NCBI GenBank assembly: GCA_002279765.1
Contig: NCCR01000033.1
Location: 1 to 64,000, forward strand
Direction: 5' to 3'
DNA length: 64,000 bases
Origin: Verrucomicrobia bacterium 12-59-8
GTDB lineage: Bacteria; Verrucomicrobiota; Verrucomicrobiae; Verrucomicrobiales; Verrucomicrobiaceae
Shown here: positions 27,875-36,797 of the stretch, one piece after another
Layout of the letters: the number at the start of each line of letters is the position of its first letter
Numbering within the stretch: the stretch's first letter is position 1
Notes under the pieces: generated by a model
The model's input: only the letters and a program-made list of their open reading frames with translations
The model's database searches: none
Told to the model about the DNA's origin: nothing
Program-made: the position numbers and the translations under genes

Positions 27875-28521
27875 GATTTTTTTACAGCAATGTAACTTTT
27901 GGTGAAGAGCCCCAAACAGACTTTCTCACGTAGAATCTCGCAGCTAGGGAAGAGTTTCACCATCTCAGCATGGGTGAGGAGACGAATGTCGCCAATGAAA
28001 GCAGTGACCTGCTGAGCATCGGGTCGGGTGAGCCAGCCCCAGACGCTGAAGTTGCGCGCGAGGCGGTGCTGCCAGGATTTTGGCAGCCAGTGAATAAAGG
28101 GAGTCATGAAATGCGGCTCAATCCAAAATTCCTGTGCCGGCGTCTGCACCCACAAACGCCTGCCAGTTCGAATCACTTCGGTGGCAAAGGCTTTTTGACG
28201 TTCCCAATCCCCTACATGCTCGATGACGCTGTTGCAAAAAACGATATCGAAGGACTGATCTGCAAATGGCAGGGCGCACCCGTCAGCCACCAGAAAACGA
28301 AAGTGGCCCGGATGAGCAGGCGGGGTGATTTCGTGTACATTGACGATGCAAATTTCTGCCGCGATCTGCTGATGACCATCCCAGGTGGCCGGATACCCGC
28401 CGATGTCGAGGATGCGCTCATGCGGCTGCGGCTGAATACAGTCCAGAAACTGCGCAAAGCGCTTTTTGCGGAAGGTTTTAAAAATGAGCCGCCAAATTTG
28501 ATGGACGAGCGTTTGCTTCAT
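27871..28521 (-). CDS. SAM-dependent methyltransferase
   Basis: A 216-residue class I methyltransferase. The SAM-binding motif I is slightly degenerate, R-I-L-D-I-G-G-Y-P-A-T-W at about 36-47. Later motifs are F-D-I-V-F-C-N-S-V-I-E-H-V-G (motif IV/post) and the aromatic L-W-V-Q-T-P-A-Q-E-F-W-I-E. It belongs to the broad Methyltransf_11 group; the target is unknown but is likely a polysaccharide or lipid intermediate. Its start overlaps the EpsI stop, and its stop overlaps the larE start, both by ATGA. Confidence 0.85.
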   Translation of the reverse strand: MKQTLVHQIWRLIFKTFRKKRFAQFLDCIQPQPHERILDIGGYPATWDGHQQIAAEICIVNVHEITPPAHPGHFRFLVADGCALPFADQSFDIVFCNSVIEHVGDWERQKAFATEVIRTGRRLWVQTPAQEFWIEPHFMTPFIHWLPKSWQHRLARNFSVWGWLTRPDAQQVTAFIGDIRLLTHAEMVKLFPSCEILREKVCLGLFTKSYIAVKKS

Positions 28522-29231
28522 GTTCGCGGCATGAGATTTTTCTGAAATTTCGGTGCCAAAGTACGCACGAGATTGAGCAGCATCTCGACAGTTTCTTCAT
28601 CACTGCGCATGCGCTGCCCCGTTTTCACAGATGGCAGGTCCTCTGTGACCCAGGCCATGACAGAGGGGTAGGCCCAGCGATGATTGATGTTGTGCAAAAT
28701 GTTGTCGCGGAAGCTCAGAATCTGGCGCTCCATATTGCTCGCGGTGGTGACATCCGTCCCAACAAACCAGTAGATGTAATGGGCGTGCAGCGATTGCTTT
28801 ACACCGTTGCCGAGCAGCACTTCGCGCATGATGGCGAGGTCACGCACTTGCAGCACATCCCCGGAGAGCAGTTTGACATCACGCACACGGGAATCGGTGA
28901 CCGTCCATCCCTGACCGTCGAGACAAACCTCGGGGCGGTGAATGCTGCGACTGTCATTTCCTGCAATAACGAGGGACACGTTGGCGAGATCACGGTTTTC
29001 CTTGGAGCGGCCTGGTGTGTGATACACTCGTTTGACGATGATCGTGTCACTGGGGAGTAGTTCGATTTCCTTTTGGCTCGGTGGCTCGCTCTCGCCGACA
29101 AAACCTCCTGCGACCATTGGCAATTCGGCCAGCACCCCCGCTTCATTGCCACCTTTAGTCTCAGGCGAGAACTGGCAGAGTATCAAGGTCATGATGCAGA
29201 GAGCCAGAAGAATGAAAGCGCGTGCGATCAT
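28518..29231 (-). CDS. epsI: Exosortase-associated protein EpsI (DUF3485)
   Basis: 237 residues. The start at 29231 gives an N-terminal membrane helix (M-I-A-R-A-F-I-L-L-A-L-C-I-M-T-L) followed by a periplasmic domain. The family hallmark H-R-P-E-V-C-L-D-G-Q-G-W is at about 98-109 with C103. EpsI proteins are nearly always found next to, or fused with, exosortases in exopolysaccharide clusters; the biochemical role is not settled. The ATGA overlap with the exosortase gene supports a shared function. Confidence 0.92.
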   Translation of the reverse strand: MIARAFILLALCIMTLILCQFSPETKGGNEAGVLAELPMVAGGFVGESEPPSQKEIELLPSDTIIVKRVYHTPGRSKENRDLANVSLVIAGNDSRSIHRPEVCLDGQGWTVTDSRVRDVKLLSGDVLQVRDLAIMREVLLGNGVKQSLHAHYIYWFVGTDVTTASNMERQILSFRDNILHNINHRWAYPSVMAWVTEDLPSVKTGQRMRSDEETVEMLLNLVRTLAPKFQKNLMPRT

Positions 29232-30193
29232 AAGACAGGGACAACCACCTGACGTGAGACTGTGCGCGAGCGTTTGAAACCCAGACCGCCGCACCAGCGA
29301 TCCAGCAGCCATGAGGCAAACTGCAGCAGCAGCAGGGCCACGAGGAAGACACCGATGCCGGTGAATTCATGGAAGGCAGACACTTTCTTTTCGGTGTCTC
29401 CAATGGCCCATTGCTGGCCGAAGATCATGGCCGCGAAGATCAGGACGAGAATGCGCACCATGTTTGCCACGATAGCGATGGGCAGGATTGTACTGAACAG
29501 CACGAGCCTGCGCCACATTACGCGCTGGCGAAAATAGCTGAACAACGCACCGACGACGAGCAGCGCAAACAATGAGCGCATGCCTGAACATGGAGCAGCG
29601 ATACCCACGCTGAACAACTCGCCTGCTTTACGTCCGAATTCGATGTTGGACATGGATTGCAGAGCAGTACCGGAAACAAGTGAGTCGACCCCGATCGAGT
29701 TGAGTACAAAACCTGTCGTCCTGACCATGAGGAGGCGCATCTGGTAGCCAATGCTTTCCTCCAAAAAGGGCAGCGGCCACATGAAGCCGAGCATCAGCCA
29801 GGCAAACAGCCGGGCGCGGCTGCGCTGAGCGCCTTCGAGCCACAGCGAAGCACCGGCAATCAAAGTCATGACACCCAAGTAGCCGCAGTAGAAGTTGTTG
29901 GCACGGAATCCGGCGAAATAGCAGAACAGTGCGAGCACGATGAGCACCAAACCCCACCGGTTGGATGATTCCGAGAGATGCGCAAGATCATGGCGCTGAC
30001 GCCAGATCAAATAGCCGACAATGAAGGGGATCAAGGCACCATGCTGCCAGGTGGCGTCGTGCCACCGCATGAATAATTCGGCGCAGATCGTGCGCCGGAA
30101 GTGTCCGTAACCTGCCGCATAGGGCTGCACGGCCAGCAACAGCACAAAGCTGAGGGCTAGCAAGATCAAAGAGATGATGTGCTTGCGGTTCAT
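29228..30193 (-). CDS. xrt: Exosortase (PEP-CTERM sorting transpeptidase-like membrane protein)
   Basis: A 321-residue polytopic membrane protein with about eight hydrophobic segments. The catalytic set of exosortases is complete: Cys202 in A-A-P-C-S-G-M-R-S-L, Arg247 in N-M-V-R-I-L, and His275 in S-A-F-H-E-F-T-G. These enzymes recognise PEP-CTERM tails and are thought to cleave and transfer the substrate during export. A PEP-CTERM substrate lies at the left edge of the window. The start at 30193 is chosen over upstream in-frame codons because it overlaps the previous stop by ATGA and directly precedes the first helix. The C-terminus continues past the last helix as a short basic tail. Confidence 0.95.
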   Translation of the reverse strand: MNRKHIISLILLALSFVLLLAVQPYAAGYGHFRRTICAELFMRWHDATWQHGALIPFIVGYLIWRQRHDLAHLSESSNRWGLVLIVLALFCYFAGFRANNFYCGYLGVMTLIAGASLWLEGAQRSRARLFAWLMLGFMWPLPFLEESIGYQMRLLMVRTTGFVLNSIGVDSLVSGTALQSMSNIEFGRKAGELFSVGIAAPCSGMRSLFALLVVGALFSYFRQRVMWRRLVLFSTILPIAIVANMVRILVLIFAAMIFGQQWAIGDTEKKVSAFHEFTGIGVFLVALLLLQFASWLLDRWCGGLGFKRSRTVSRQVVVPVL

Positions 30194-30984
30194 GCGGCGG
30201 ATTTGCGGAAGGAACAGCGCAGGATGTCGCCGAATCCGAACAGACACAGCATTTTCTTCAGCGGCTCCTTCCATGCCTGTGCTTCGTTGATGGCGAAAGT
30301 GCGGCGAAACTCGACTGCGCAACGTTTGAAGCCGGTTTTTTCCACCAGCGGAGTCAAACTGGCTGCGGTGAAGTGATTCACATGATGGTCGAGCACGAAC
30401 TGCCAGCGCAGGCCGTGCAAACGACGCATATAACTGCCCCAGTTCGGAACTTCGATGACCAGCCAGCCACCGGGGCGCAGTTTGCGATGAATCTGCGCCA
30501 GCGTGGTGCGCGGGTCGGGCAGATGCTCCAGCACATGAAACAAGGTCACCACGTCCAACGAGTCATTTGGAATTCTGTCCGGGATCGTTCGGCCCTCGTG
30601 CCATTCGATCTCGGGATGATGCGTTTGACCTTCGGCCACTGCTTTATGGCTGTCCTCCAGCACGATGGACTGAAAGCCCTCGGCATGAGCAGCGAGCGCG
30701 GTTTTGCCGATGCCGCCGCCGAAATCGAGCAGACGACCGGCTGGCATGAAACGGCGTACGCTCACGATGCGATCACGCTCGGTGGCGGTGATTTGCAGCG
30801 GATAGCTTTGTGCGGGCTGAAGCGCCGGATCGTAGTAGTCCGTGGCCGAATAAGGGTCACACCAAGTAGCCCGATCTGCAAAGACGAGACCGCAGGCGCA
30901 GCGCCAGAGATGGCAGACACCCGCGCGACCGATTTCGGTATCGGCCACGGCATCGCAGGCGGGGCAGGAAGGGGCCACACTCAT
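30190..30984 (-). CDS. Methyltransferase with N-terminal zinc ribbon
   Basis: 264 residues. A short zinc-ribbon-like head (C7-P-A-C10 and C29-A-C31-G-L-V-F) is joined to a class I methyltransferase domain with R-L-L-D-F-G-G-G-I-G-K at about 84-94 and D-V-V-T-L-F-H-V-L-E-H-L-P-D-P. This layout is typical of Methyltransf_23 proteins from polysaccharide and sugar-methylation clusters. It is first in the exosortase sub-operon, with its start 49 bases from the divergent glycosyltransferase gene, so a promoter should lie between them. Confidence 0.87.
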   Translation of the reverse strand: MSVAPSCPACDAVADTEIGRAGVCHLWRCACGLVFADRATWCDPYSATDYYDPALQPAQSYPLQITATERDRIVSVRRFMPAGRLLDFGGGIGKTALAAHAEGFQSIVLEDSHKAVAEGQTHHPEIEWHEGRTIPDRIPNDSLDVVTLFHVLEHLPDPRTTLAQIHRKLRPGGWLVIEVPNWGSYMRRLHGLRWQFVLDHHVNHFTAASLTPLVEKTGFKRCAVEFRRTFAINEAQAWKEPLKKMLCLFGFGDILRCSFRKSAA

Positions 30985-31033
30985 GACACTAGTCGTTGCG
31001 CGCACGTCCCGCGTGATGGTAGGGTTTGCCAGC
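30985..31033. promoter_or_regulatory. Short divergent intergenic region, probable bidirectional promoter
   Basis: Only 49 bases separate the divergent starts of the zinc-ribbon methyltransferase and the family 9 glycosyltransferase. The five genes from the methyltransferase through larB are coupled by ATGA overlaps, so their promoter is probably here or within the start of the neighbour. No consensus -35/-10 is evident. Confidence 0.3.
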
Positions 31034-32014
31034 ATGACGCTGCTCGTTTTCAAAGTGAACCAACTCGGCGACAACGTCGTGTATCTGCCTGTCGTGCAAT
31101 CGCTCGCAGCGGCGCATCCTGAATGGCGCATCGTGGTGCTAACGAGTCCGACGGCGGCGCGGTTGTATGAGGTTTGCTGCCCCCAGGTGGAACTGCGAGT
31201 GTTTGAGACGGCGCAGTTCAACGGTGCATGGCGCAAGCCGTGGGGTTTGGCACGAATGGCCGTGGCACTGCGTGCCTTGAAGCCGGATGCCTGCCTGCTC
31301 GGTGATGATCAGGGCAATGTGGCGCATCTGCTGGCACGACTGAGCGGCGCGCAGGTGTGCGTTGGACCGCAGACACCTCATGTGCGACTCAACGACCTGC
31401 TGCATCATCGTGAGGCGGTACAGGGAGAGGAAACTGTGGCGGCACATAACTGGCGCATCGCCGGATCGCAATTTGAACTGCCGGAATGCATGCCCGCGCC
31501 CGATCTGCGCGCGTTTGGCAGCGATGAATCGGGGGCGATCGTGATTCATGCGGGGGCGAGCCGTGAGTATCAGCGCTGGCCGTTGCGCCATTTTATTGAT
31601 CTGGCGAACCGGCTCGCGGAGACGCACACTGTGCGCTGGATTGTACAAGGTGAAGACGCCGGATTGAGCGAAACCGTGCAGCGGGTGAAGACGAATACGC
31701 TGGATGAACTGGTGTGCGTGATTGCGGGTGCGAAGCTGTTTGTCGGCAACAATTCGGGACCGATGCAAATCGCCGCCGCACTCGGCACGCCGGGCGTCAT
31801 TATGATCGGACCATCCTCGCCACGCTGGGATCCCGTCTGGCATGGCGAACGGCTTGAACTGCTGCGTGAGCCGCGCATGAGCTGCCAGCCCTGTGACAGC
31901 GCCACGAAGCCGGCGAATCGTTGTTTGAACACGCAGATGCCAATGGCCTGCCTGAATCGCTGGAGCGTCGATGCGGTGCATGAGCGGGTGATCAAACTTT
32001 GCAGGCCATCGTGA
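31034..32014 (+). CDS. Glycosyltransferase family 9 (heptosyltransferase-like)
   Basis: 326 residues and the only plus-strand gene in the polysaccharide locus. ATG at 31034 is preferred because it opens the canonical strand L-L-V-F-K-V-N-Q-L-G-D; earlier in-frame starts would run into the divergent promoter region. The C-terminal half shows V-I-H-A-G-A-S-R-E-Y-Q-R-W-P, and F-V-G-N-N-S-G-P-M-Q-I-A-A-A-L-G-T-P is the nucleotide-sugar binding signature of ADP-heptose:LPS heptosyltransferases. This agrees with gmhA and the heptose kinase gene in the same locus. The 3' end overlaps the convergent methyltransferase by 23 bases. Confidence 0.88.
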   Translation: MTLLVFKVNQLGDNVVYLPVVQSLAAAHPEWRIVVLTSPTAARLYEVCCPQVELRVFETAQFNGAWRKPWGLARMAVALRALKPDACLLGDDQGNVAHLLARLSGAQVCVGPQTPHVRLNDLLHHREAVQGEETVAAHNWRIAGSQFELPECMPAPDLRAFGSDESGAIVIHAGASREYQRWPLRHFIDLANRLAETHTVRWIVQGEDAGLSETVQRVKTNTLDELVCVIAGAKLFVGNNSGPMQIAAALGTPGVIMIGPSSPRWDPVWHGERLELLREPRMSCQPCDSATKPANRCLNTQMPMACLNRWSVDAVHERVIKLCRPS

Positions 32015-32726
32015 ACAGATCGGGCTGCGTGCAGTGCAGGTCGATGCCGCGTTCTTTGGCTGCATCGCCATGACGGATTTTGAGCAGGAGGCTGGCGAGG
32101 CTGAATACGACCCGACCCAGGATGCGGCGAATCCGCCCGTTGGTAGAGCCGGAGCAGTAATGACGGCCTTGGATGGAAATGTGTGTGAAACCGCAGGCGC
32201 GCAGGCACTGGGCAATGCTAGCGGGGGTGAGACCGATCTCGTGAGTGAAGTCACCGTAACGTATGGCGGATGAGAGCGGGCTCTGCGCGTTGAAGGTGAG
32301 AAGCCAGAGCTCTCCCCCGGGTTTGAGCGCACTCTTGGCGGCAATGAGAAAACGAATGAATTCGTCCTTGGTGAAGTGCTCGATGATGTCCTTGGCGTGG
32401 AGCAAGTTGAACGCAGCGTTGTGCGTTTCGAGAAAGGTGATCACGTTTTCCTGCACCCAGATGCGCGCAGGATCATTCTGGCGAGCGATGGCCAGATCGG
32501 CAGGCGAGAGATCGACACCGGTGAGATGTCGAAAACCTTTCGACGCCATCCAGGCAAGCCATTCACCTTTACCACAACCCAAATCAGCGATGGCGGCGTC
32601 GCGGTTCGATGGCAGGGCATCGTACGTCGCCTCGTAGTGGGCATACTGCACACTGGCATCCAGTGCTTTCTGGCCGCCAAAGGTGGCGGAATAATCTCGA
32701 TAAAGGATGTCACGATAACTGCTCAT
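31992..32726 (-). CDS. SAM-dependent methyltransferase
   Basis: 244 residues, class I fold. Motif I is A-D-L-G-C-G-K-G-E-W-L at about 47-57; motif II V-D-L-S-P-A-D and motif IV L-L-H-A-K-D-I-I-E-H-F follow. The C-terminal third has a basic helical segment. The target is unknown; the setting in the locus suggests sugar or lipid O-methylation. It is last in the upstream minus-strand block and overlaps the convergent glycosyltransferase by 23 bases. Confidence 0.86.
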   Translation of the reverse strand: MSSYRDILYRDYSATFGGQKALDASVQYAHYEATYDALPSNRDAAIADLGCGKGEWLAWMASKGFRHLTGVDLSPADLAIARQNDPARIWVQENVITFLETHNAAFNLLHAKDIIEHFTKDEFIRFLIAAKSALKPGGELWLLTFNAQSPLSSAIRYGDFTHEIGLTPASIAQCLRACGFTHISIQGRHYCSGSTNGRIRRILGRVVFSLASLLLKIRHGDAAKERGIDLHCTQPDLFTMACKV

Positions 32727-32802
32727 GCTGCGAACTTCTGATGAATGAACCCGGCCCTCGTGGTTGCAAAGAATACGTTCGAACTGGTTACCGTGGAGAC
32801 AC

Positions 32803-33900
32803 CTAAGCAGGGATGGTCGTTTGCCGTCTTTTCAGGAAACCGGCACGCCATGCGAGAAACCATGCCTCCAAAGGGACGCCTGCAACCACCATGCATGCCA
32901 TGACGAAACCTCCCAGGATGAAACATGCCTCTGCAAAACCCAGACTCATACCGCGCGCATGCACGACCGCGACAACGGCGTCCAGCAGCGGCTGATGCAG
33001 GATGTAAAGAGGATAGCTTAGCATGCCGAGCCAACCCGCCGCCGACGTCAGCACCCGCAGGCCCGGCCAGTGAGTGCTGCCCAGCACCAAACCCAGCCAA
33101 CCGGGCAGCCCCAGCCAACCTAGCATCACAAACACGGACACCGGCACATGACGTCCAAGCAGCCAGAGGTGGGCAACGTAAATCCCAATGATCCAGCAAA
33201 CGGACACCGACAGGAGCCAAGGGCGGACGTGAGGGACCCAAGTCTCCCAGCACTGGGCAAGCAGCGCACCTCCCAGCCACAGTGGAAACTGCGCAGCAAT
33301 CAAGGCCATGGGCAAAGCTGCAACTTGCACGTCTGCTCCCCACAAACGTTTCCATGCTGCAAACAACACCCCTGTCAGCAAAAGCGTGCCGACGAGTGAA
33401 ACCGCAAAAGCCCGCCCCGGCCGCCAGCTGCAGCCTGCAAGCACCAAAGGCCAAGCTACATAATAAGCAGCCTCGTAGGTCAGGCTCCAAGCCGGCTTGA
33501 CCGCCGGTAGTACTCCGGTGATGCCCTGCAACATGAGCAGATGGGAAAGGAGGCTCCCGAACCCCAGCCAGCCCGATACCATTATGCCTAGCATCAACGC
33601 GACCAGGTAAAGGGGATAAAGGCGCGTTACCCGTGCCAGAAAATAGGGGGCTCCAAATTCCCCGCCTTTTTTGCGCAAATTGAGAATCGCCTGATGAATG
33701 CAAAAGCCAGACAGCACAAAAAAACCGTTCACCCAAAATCCACCGTTTCCAAACACAACCTCCATCCACGGCGGCACAGTGGCATCTCTGACGATGAGCC
33801 GGGCTGATTCAATGACGTGAGAAACCAGAACCATGATGGCCAGCAGGCCACGCATGAGATCAACCGCTATTCCCTCAGGACTGGTTTTTAACCTGCTCAC
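32803..33900 (-). CDS. Acyltransferase family 3 (OafA-like) membrane protein
   Basis: A 365-residue integral membrane protein with about ten hydrophobic helices. The N-terminal D-L-M-R-G-L-L-A-I-M-V-L-V-S-H and G-F-W-V-N-G-F-F-V-L-S-G-F-C-I-H are the Acyl_transf_3 landmarks (catalytic His of the R-x-x-A-x-x-V-x-x-x-H type). Members O-acetylate or otherwise acylate surface polysaccharides. I chose the GTG at 33900 because it overlaps the preceding stop in a GTGA arrangement, like most junctions here; an ATG at 33933 is the alternative and adds 11 residues. Confidence 0.87.
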   Translation of the reverse strand: MSRLKTSPEGIAVDLMRGLLAIMVLVSHVIESARLIVRDATVPPWMEVVFGNGGFWVNGFFVLSGFCIHQAILNLRKKGGEFGAPYFLARVTRLYPLYLVALMLGIMVSGWLGFGSLLSHLLMLQGITGVLPAVKPAWSLTYEAAYYVAWPLVLAGCSWRPGRAFAVSLVGTLLLTGVLFAAWKRLWGADVQVAALPMALIAAQFPLWLGGALLAQCWETWVPHVRPWLLSVSVCWIIGIYVAHLWLLGRHVPVSVFVMLGWLGLPGWLGLVLGSTHWPGLRVLTSAAGWLGMLSYPLYILHQPLLDAVVAVVHARGMSLGFAEACFILGGFVMACMVVAGVPLEAWFLAWRAGFLKRRQTTIPA

Positions 33901-35048
33901 GCGGCGAGTTGATGTTGGATGAAAGTGGCCCACTGTGCAGCGACAGCATCATGCGTGTAGAGCATGCGAGTACGTTCGTACTGGCTCTGAGCGATTGTGG
34001 AACCACCCATCACACCACGAATGCGTTCGGCAAGTGCGTGGGCATCGCTACAAGGGAATAGGGCAGCTTTGAAGCCGATGACTTCAGGGATGGCTCCACT
34101 GGAGGACCCGAGTGTCGTGACTCCGCAGGCCATGGCCTCGATGAGGACATGGCCAAACTGTTCCTCCCAACAAATGGCCATAGTTCGCACCGGTTTACTG
34201 GCGAGGACGAAGACATTGAGGGAGCGCAGGAAAGCGGGGATTTCGAAATGCGGACGTGGCGGCAGCAGGTGCAGCCATGGCCGCGTCTGCTGCTGCTCCT
34301 TAAGCCAGGATTCGAGTCTGCCAGAACCGAGAATGGCGAGATGAACGCCCTGCAGAGCCTCACAGGCCTGAAGCAGTTCGTGGAGGCCTTTTTCTTCCGT
34401 CAATCGCCCGCAGTAACCGACGATGAATGCATCTGCAGGCAATCCGCAACCTTGGCGCAGAGCGACGCGCTCGGCAGATGAAGCGGGCTGGTGATTGGCA
34501 AGATCGACGCCGAGCTGCGGAGCGACGAGCACATCGTCAGCACGTGCGCCATGCCGCTGCACGAGTTGAGATGCGGCTTGATTGCCGGCGATGATAAAGT
34601 CGGTCGTGGCGGTCATGGCACGATAAATGGGATCGAGTATGAATCCCTTCCAACCTAGGCGCTCGACGTTCTCCCAGGTGAACTCGCCGAACAAGGCGTG
34701 ACGTTGCAGCAGTGATTTCCAAATCCGTGCCTGCCAGCAGACACAGGCCCAAGGTTCGTTTTCGACGAGAACCACATCAAAACGACGCGACCCCATGACT
34801 GCGGCGAGGCCAACGTAGAAAAAGGTGGTCGTGGTTTGACCACGACACGGCAGGCGAATGAGCCGGTAGTTGCGGGTGGGCGCGTCACTGTCGTTGTCGA
34901 AGTCGGCAGCAGGTCGTCCCATCACCATGCCTTGTTCAATGACGGAGGTGACACAGACGAGGTCGAAATGTATGGCAAGTGATTGCAACTTCTTGCGATT
35001 TTCAAGGGCCGCATAGGTATGGCTGATGAGCAGCAGACAGGGTCTCAT
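33897..35048 (-). CDS. Glycosyltransferase family 4
   Basis: 383 residues, GT-B fold. The acceptor domain begins L-L-L-I-S-H-T-Y-A-A, and the linker region V-G-Y-C-G-R-L-T-E-E-K-G-L-H-E-L-L starts the donor domain. The E-x7-E-type donor-site motif is F-G-H-V-L-I-E-A-M-A-C-G. It is cytoplasmic and likely adds a sugar to the growing repeat unit; donor and linkage are unknown. It is ATGA-coupled to the preceding glycosyltransferase gene. Confidence 0.88.
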   Translation of the reverse strand: MRPCLLLISHTYAALENRKKLQSLAIHFDLVCVTSVIEQGMVMGRPAADFDNDSDAPTRNYRLIRLPCRGQTTTTFFYVGLAAVMGSRRFDVVLVENEPWACVCWQARIWKSLLQRHALFGEFTWENVERLGWKGFILDPIYRAMTATTDFIIAGNQAASQLVQRHGARADDVLVAPQLGVDLANHQPASSAERVALRQGCGLPADAFIVGYCGRLTEEKGLHELLQACEALQGVHLAILGSGRLESWLKEQQQTRPWLHLLPPRPHFEIPAFLRSLNVFVLASKPVRTMAICWEEQFGHVLIEAMACGVTTLGSSSGAIPEVIGFKAALFPCSDAHALAERIRGVMGGSTIAQSQYERTRMLYTHDAVAAQWATFIQHQLAA

Positions 35049-36190
35049 GCAATGGAAGGCTTGGCGGCAGCAGCCTGGGTGAGCAGATCGGCAAAGCGCT
35101 TGGAATAGGTCTCGCTGTCGATGGCATGTTTCAGCGACTGCCCCTGCGGCTTCCAGAGGCCATCAACAAACTCGGCGAGCACCGAGGCGATACCGCCGGC
35201 ATCGAAGGGGATCTGGCGACCATTGACCTGGTCTTCGAGAATCATCTCGGAGCCATGGTGAGGTGTAAGGAAGAGCGGAAGCCCGCAGGCGGCGGCTTCA
35301 ATCTCGACGAGAGCAAACGCTTCCGAGTAGGAAGGAAACAGCAGGGCATCTGCCGCGGCGAGGTAACGCTCTACATCTGGCACCATGCCGGCGAAGGTGA
35401 TCCAGTCCTCTTTGGGACCCAGTTCTGCCTGGAGCGCGGCCAGCCGTTCCGGGCGGCCACCGACGACCAGAAAGCGCACCGCAGGATGGGTGGGAACGAG
35501 GCAGCGGAGAGCCTCAACCGCAAGGAAGAACCCCTTGCGGCGATAGTGCCCAGCGCTGACAAAAATAAATACATGATGGGAATTATCGTAGCCGAGGCGG
35601 CGGCGCATCTCCGCGCGAAAGGCATCCCGCACACCGAGATTGAAACGCGCGGGGTCGTAACTGTTGGGCAGGACTTGAACCGGTATGTGCGGAGCCTCGG
35701 CGCGCATGTCATCCGCCACAGATTGCGAGACACAGATGAGCTCCCTGGCGGTGGTCTGGCGCAAAAAATGGCGCGCGCGGCGGAGTCCGAGAACCGTGGC
35801 AAAGCGCTCGACCAGATCCCGCAAAGAATGGATGCCAAGGCTGCGCTGGCGCTTCTCCCAATCGAAGGGAGAGAAATGCACATGACACACATCACAAGCC
35901 TTGTAATACCAAGCGAGGGAATAAATGAGGTCGGGGCGAGGCTGTTTTTTCACTGTGAACAACCACCAGGCCCGCCAGAAGATGAGCCATCCAAACACGT
36001 AGCCGCCGAAGATGCGAACATCGCCGATGCGCGGAAGCTTGTGGATGCGGACAGGAAGGTCGGCCTCGCAACTCCAGCACCAAGCCTCAACCTCCATGCC
36101 GCGGCTTCGCAGGGTGTCGAGCGCGCGCAGCACGCCTTTCATCGACGGGCTGGCGAACGTTAGGTTGGGATCGATGATGAGGAGCCTCAT
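35045..36190 (-). CDS. Glycosyltransferase family 4
   Basis: 381 residues, GT-B fold. F-I-F-V-S-A-G-H-Y-R-R-K-G-F begins the donor domain, and S-E-A-F-A-L-V-E-I-E-A-A-A-C-G-L-P is the donor-site signature with its two glutamates. The N-terminal region carries several Trp/Phe-rich segments that may lie on the membrane. Its start overlaps the stop of the frameshifted methyltransferase (TGATG), and its stop overlaps the next glycosyltransferase (ATGA). Confidence 0.88.
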   Translation of the reverse strand: MRLLIIDPNLTFASPSMKGVLRALDTLRSRGMEVEAWCWSCEADLPVRIHKLPRIGDVRIFGGYVFGWLIFWRAWWLFTVKKQPRPDLIYSLAWYYKACDVCHVHFSPFDWEKRQRSLGIHSLRDLVERFATVLGLRRARHFLRQTTARELICVSQSVADDMRAEAPHIPVQVLPNSYDPARFNLGVRDAFRAEMRRRLGYDNSHHVFIFVSAGHYRRKGFFLAVEALRCLVPTHPAVRFLVVGGRPERLAALQAELGPKEDWITFAGMVPDVERYLAAADALLFPSYSEAFALVEIEAAACGLPLFLTPHHGSEMILEDQVNGRQIPFDAGGIASVLAEFVDGLWKPQGQSLKHAIDSETYSKRFADLLTQAAAAKPSIA

Positions 36191-36773
36191 CAGCGTGCAG
36201 CTTTTTGAGATAGCATGAGAATGCTAAAGGGGGTGTCGGTGCGGCGAGCTTCCGCGTTGAGATGAGTTTCTGCATCTACCCAGGCATCGGGCACAATGGA
36301 ACCATGCGCCGGGAGGTTTGAAGCAGAGACCATGCGGTCTGTGGTACGCCGGATGAGGAAATAGTCCGTATGGAGCGGCTTCAGGCCATGCGGAGCAAAA
36401 AGTGCGGCGAGATCGCTCTCCGTGTAGCCTTCACGAAAGCGACCGTCGTTGGGGAAGGACTCCGGCGGATGCGGCACAGTGATGAGCGCGTAGCCGCCAG
36501 GCTTGAGCACGCGACAGAGCTCTGCGGCGGCTTTTTCATGATCTTCAATGTTCTCGATGACCTGGGTGCTCATGACCATGTCCATGGACTCATCTTCCAG
36601 CGGCACATCAAGCCGGCGGTAGTTTTCTGCGTCGAACTCCAGCGCCACGACGTTTTTTGCAAAGCCGGCAGAGAGGAACGCCGCAAAAACTCTCCCGAGC
36701 CAGCGCCTCCGTCAAACAAGGTCTGCGCGCCGGGCATCTTGGCGAAGGCCTCCCGCAGACGCTCCCATTCCAC
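36190..36773 (-). pseudogene. SAM-dependent methyltransferase split by a frameshift
   Basis: Two overlapping frames together encode one methyltransferase. The upstream frame (GTG at 36773) carries the SAM motif T-L-F-D-G-G-A-G-S-G-E. The downstream frame continues with V-F-A-A-F-L-S-A-G-F-A-K-N-V-V-A-L-E-F-D and the rest of the domain (D-M-V-M-S-T-Q-V-I-E-N-I and V-L-K-P-G-G-Y-A-L-I-T-V-P). The join falls at about 36690-36693, beside a run of five T on the coding strand. One missing base there, for example a lost G in GAG-GTT, would restore a protein of about 194 residues. It may be a sequencing error or a real inactivating mutation. Methyltransferases of this type are common in the locus. 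Confidence 0.7.
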
Positions 36774-36797
36774 ACGATACCGAAGGGTGTTGGCCGT

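Noticed and set aside
31139..32344. 401-codon minus-strand frame over the family 9 glycosyltransferase
   Set aside because: Lacks motifs and overlaps two well-supported genes in other frames.
32723..33769. 348-codon frame within the acyltransferase gene
   Set aside because: Same-strand shadow frame; the other frame has the family 3 acyltransferase motifs and a coherent helix pattern.
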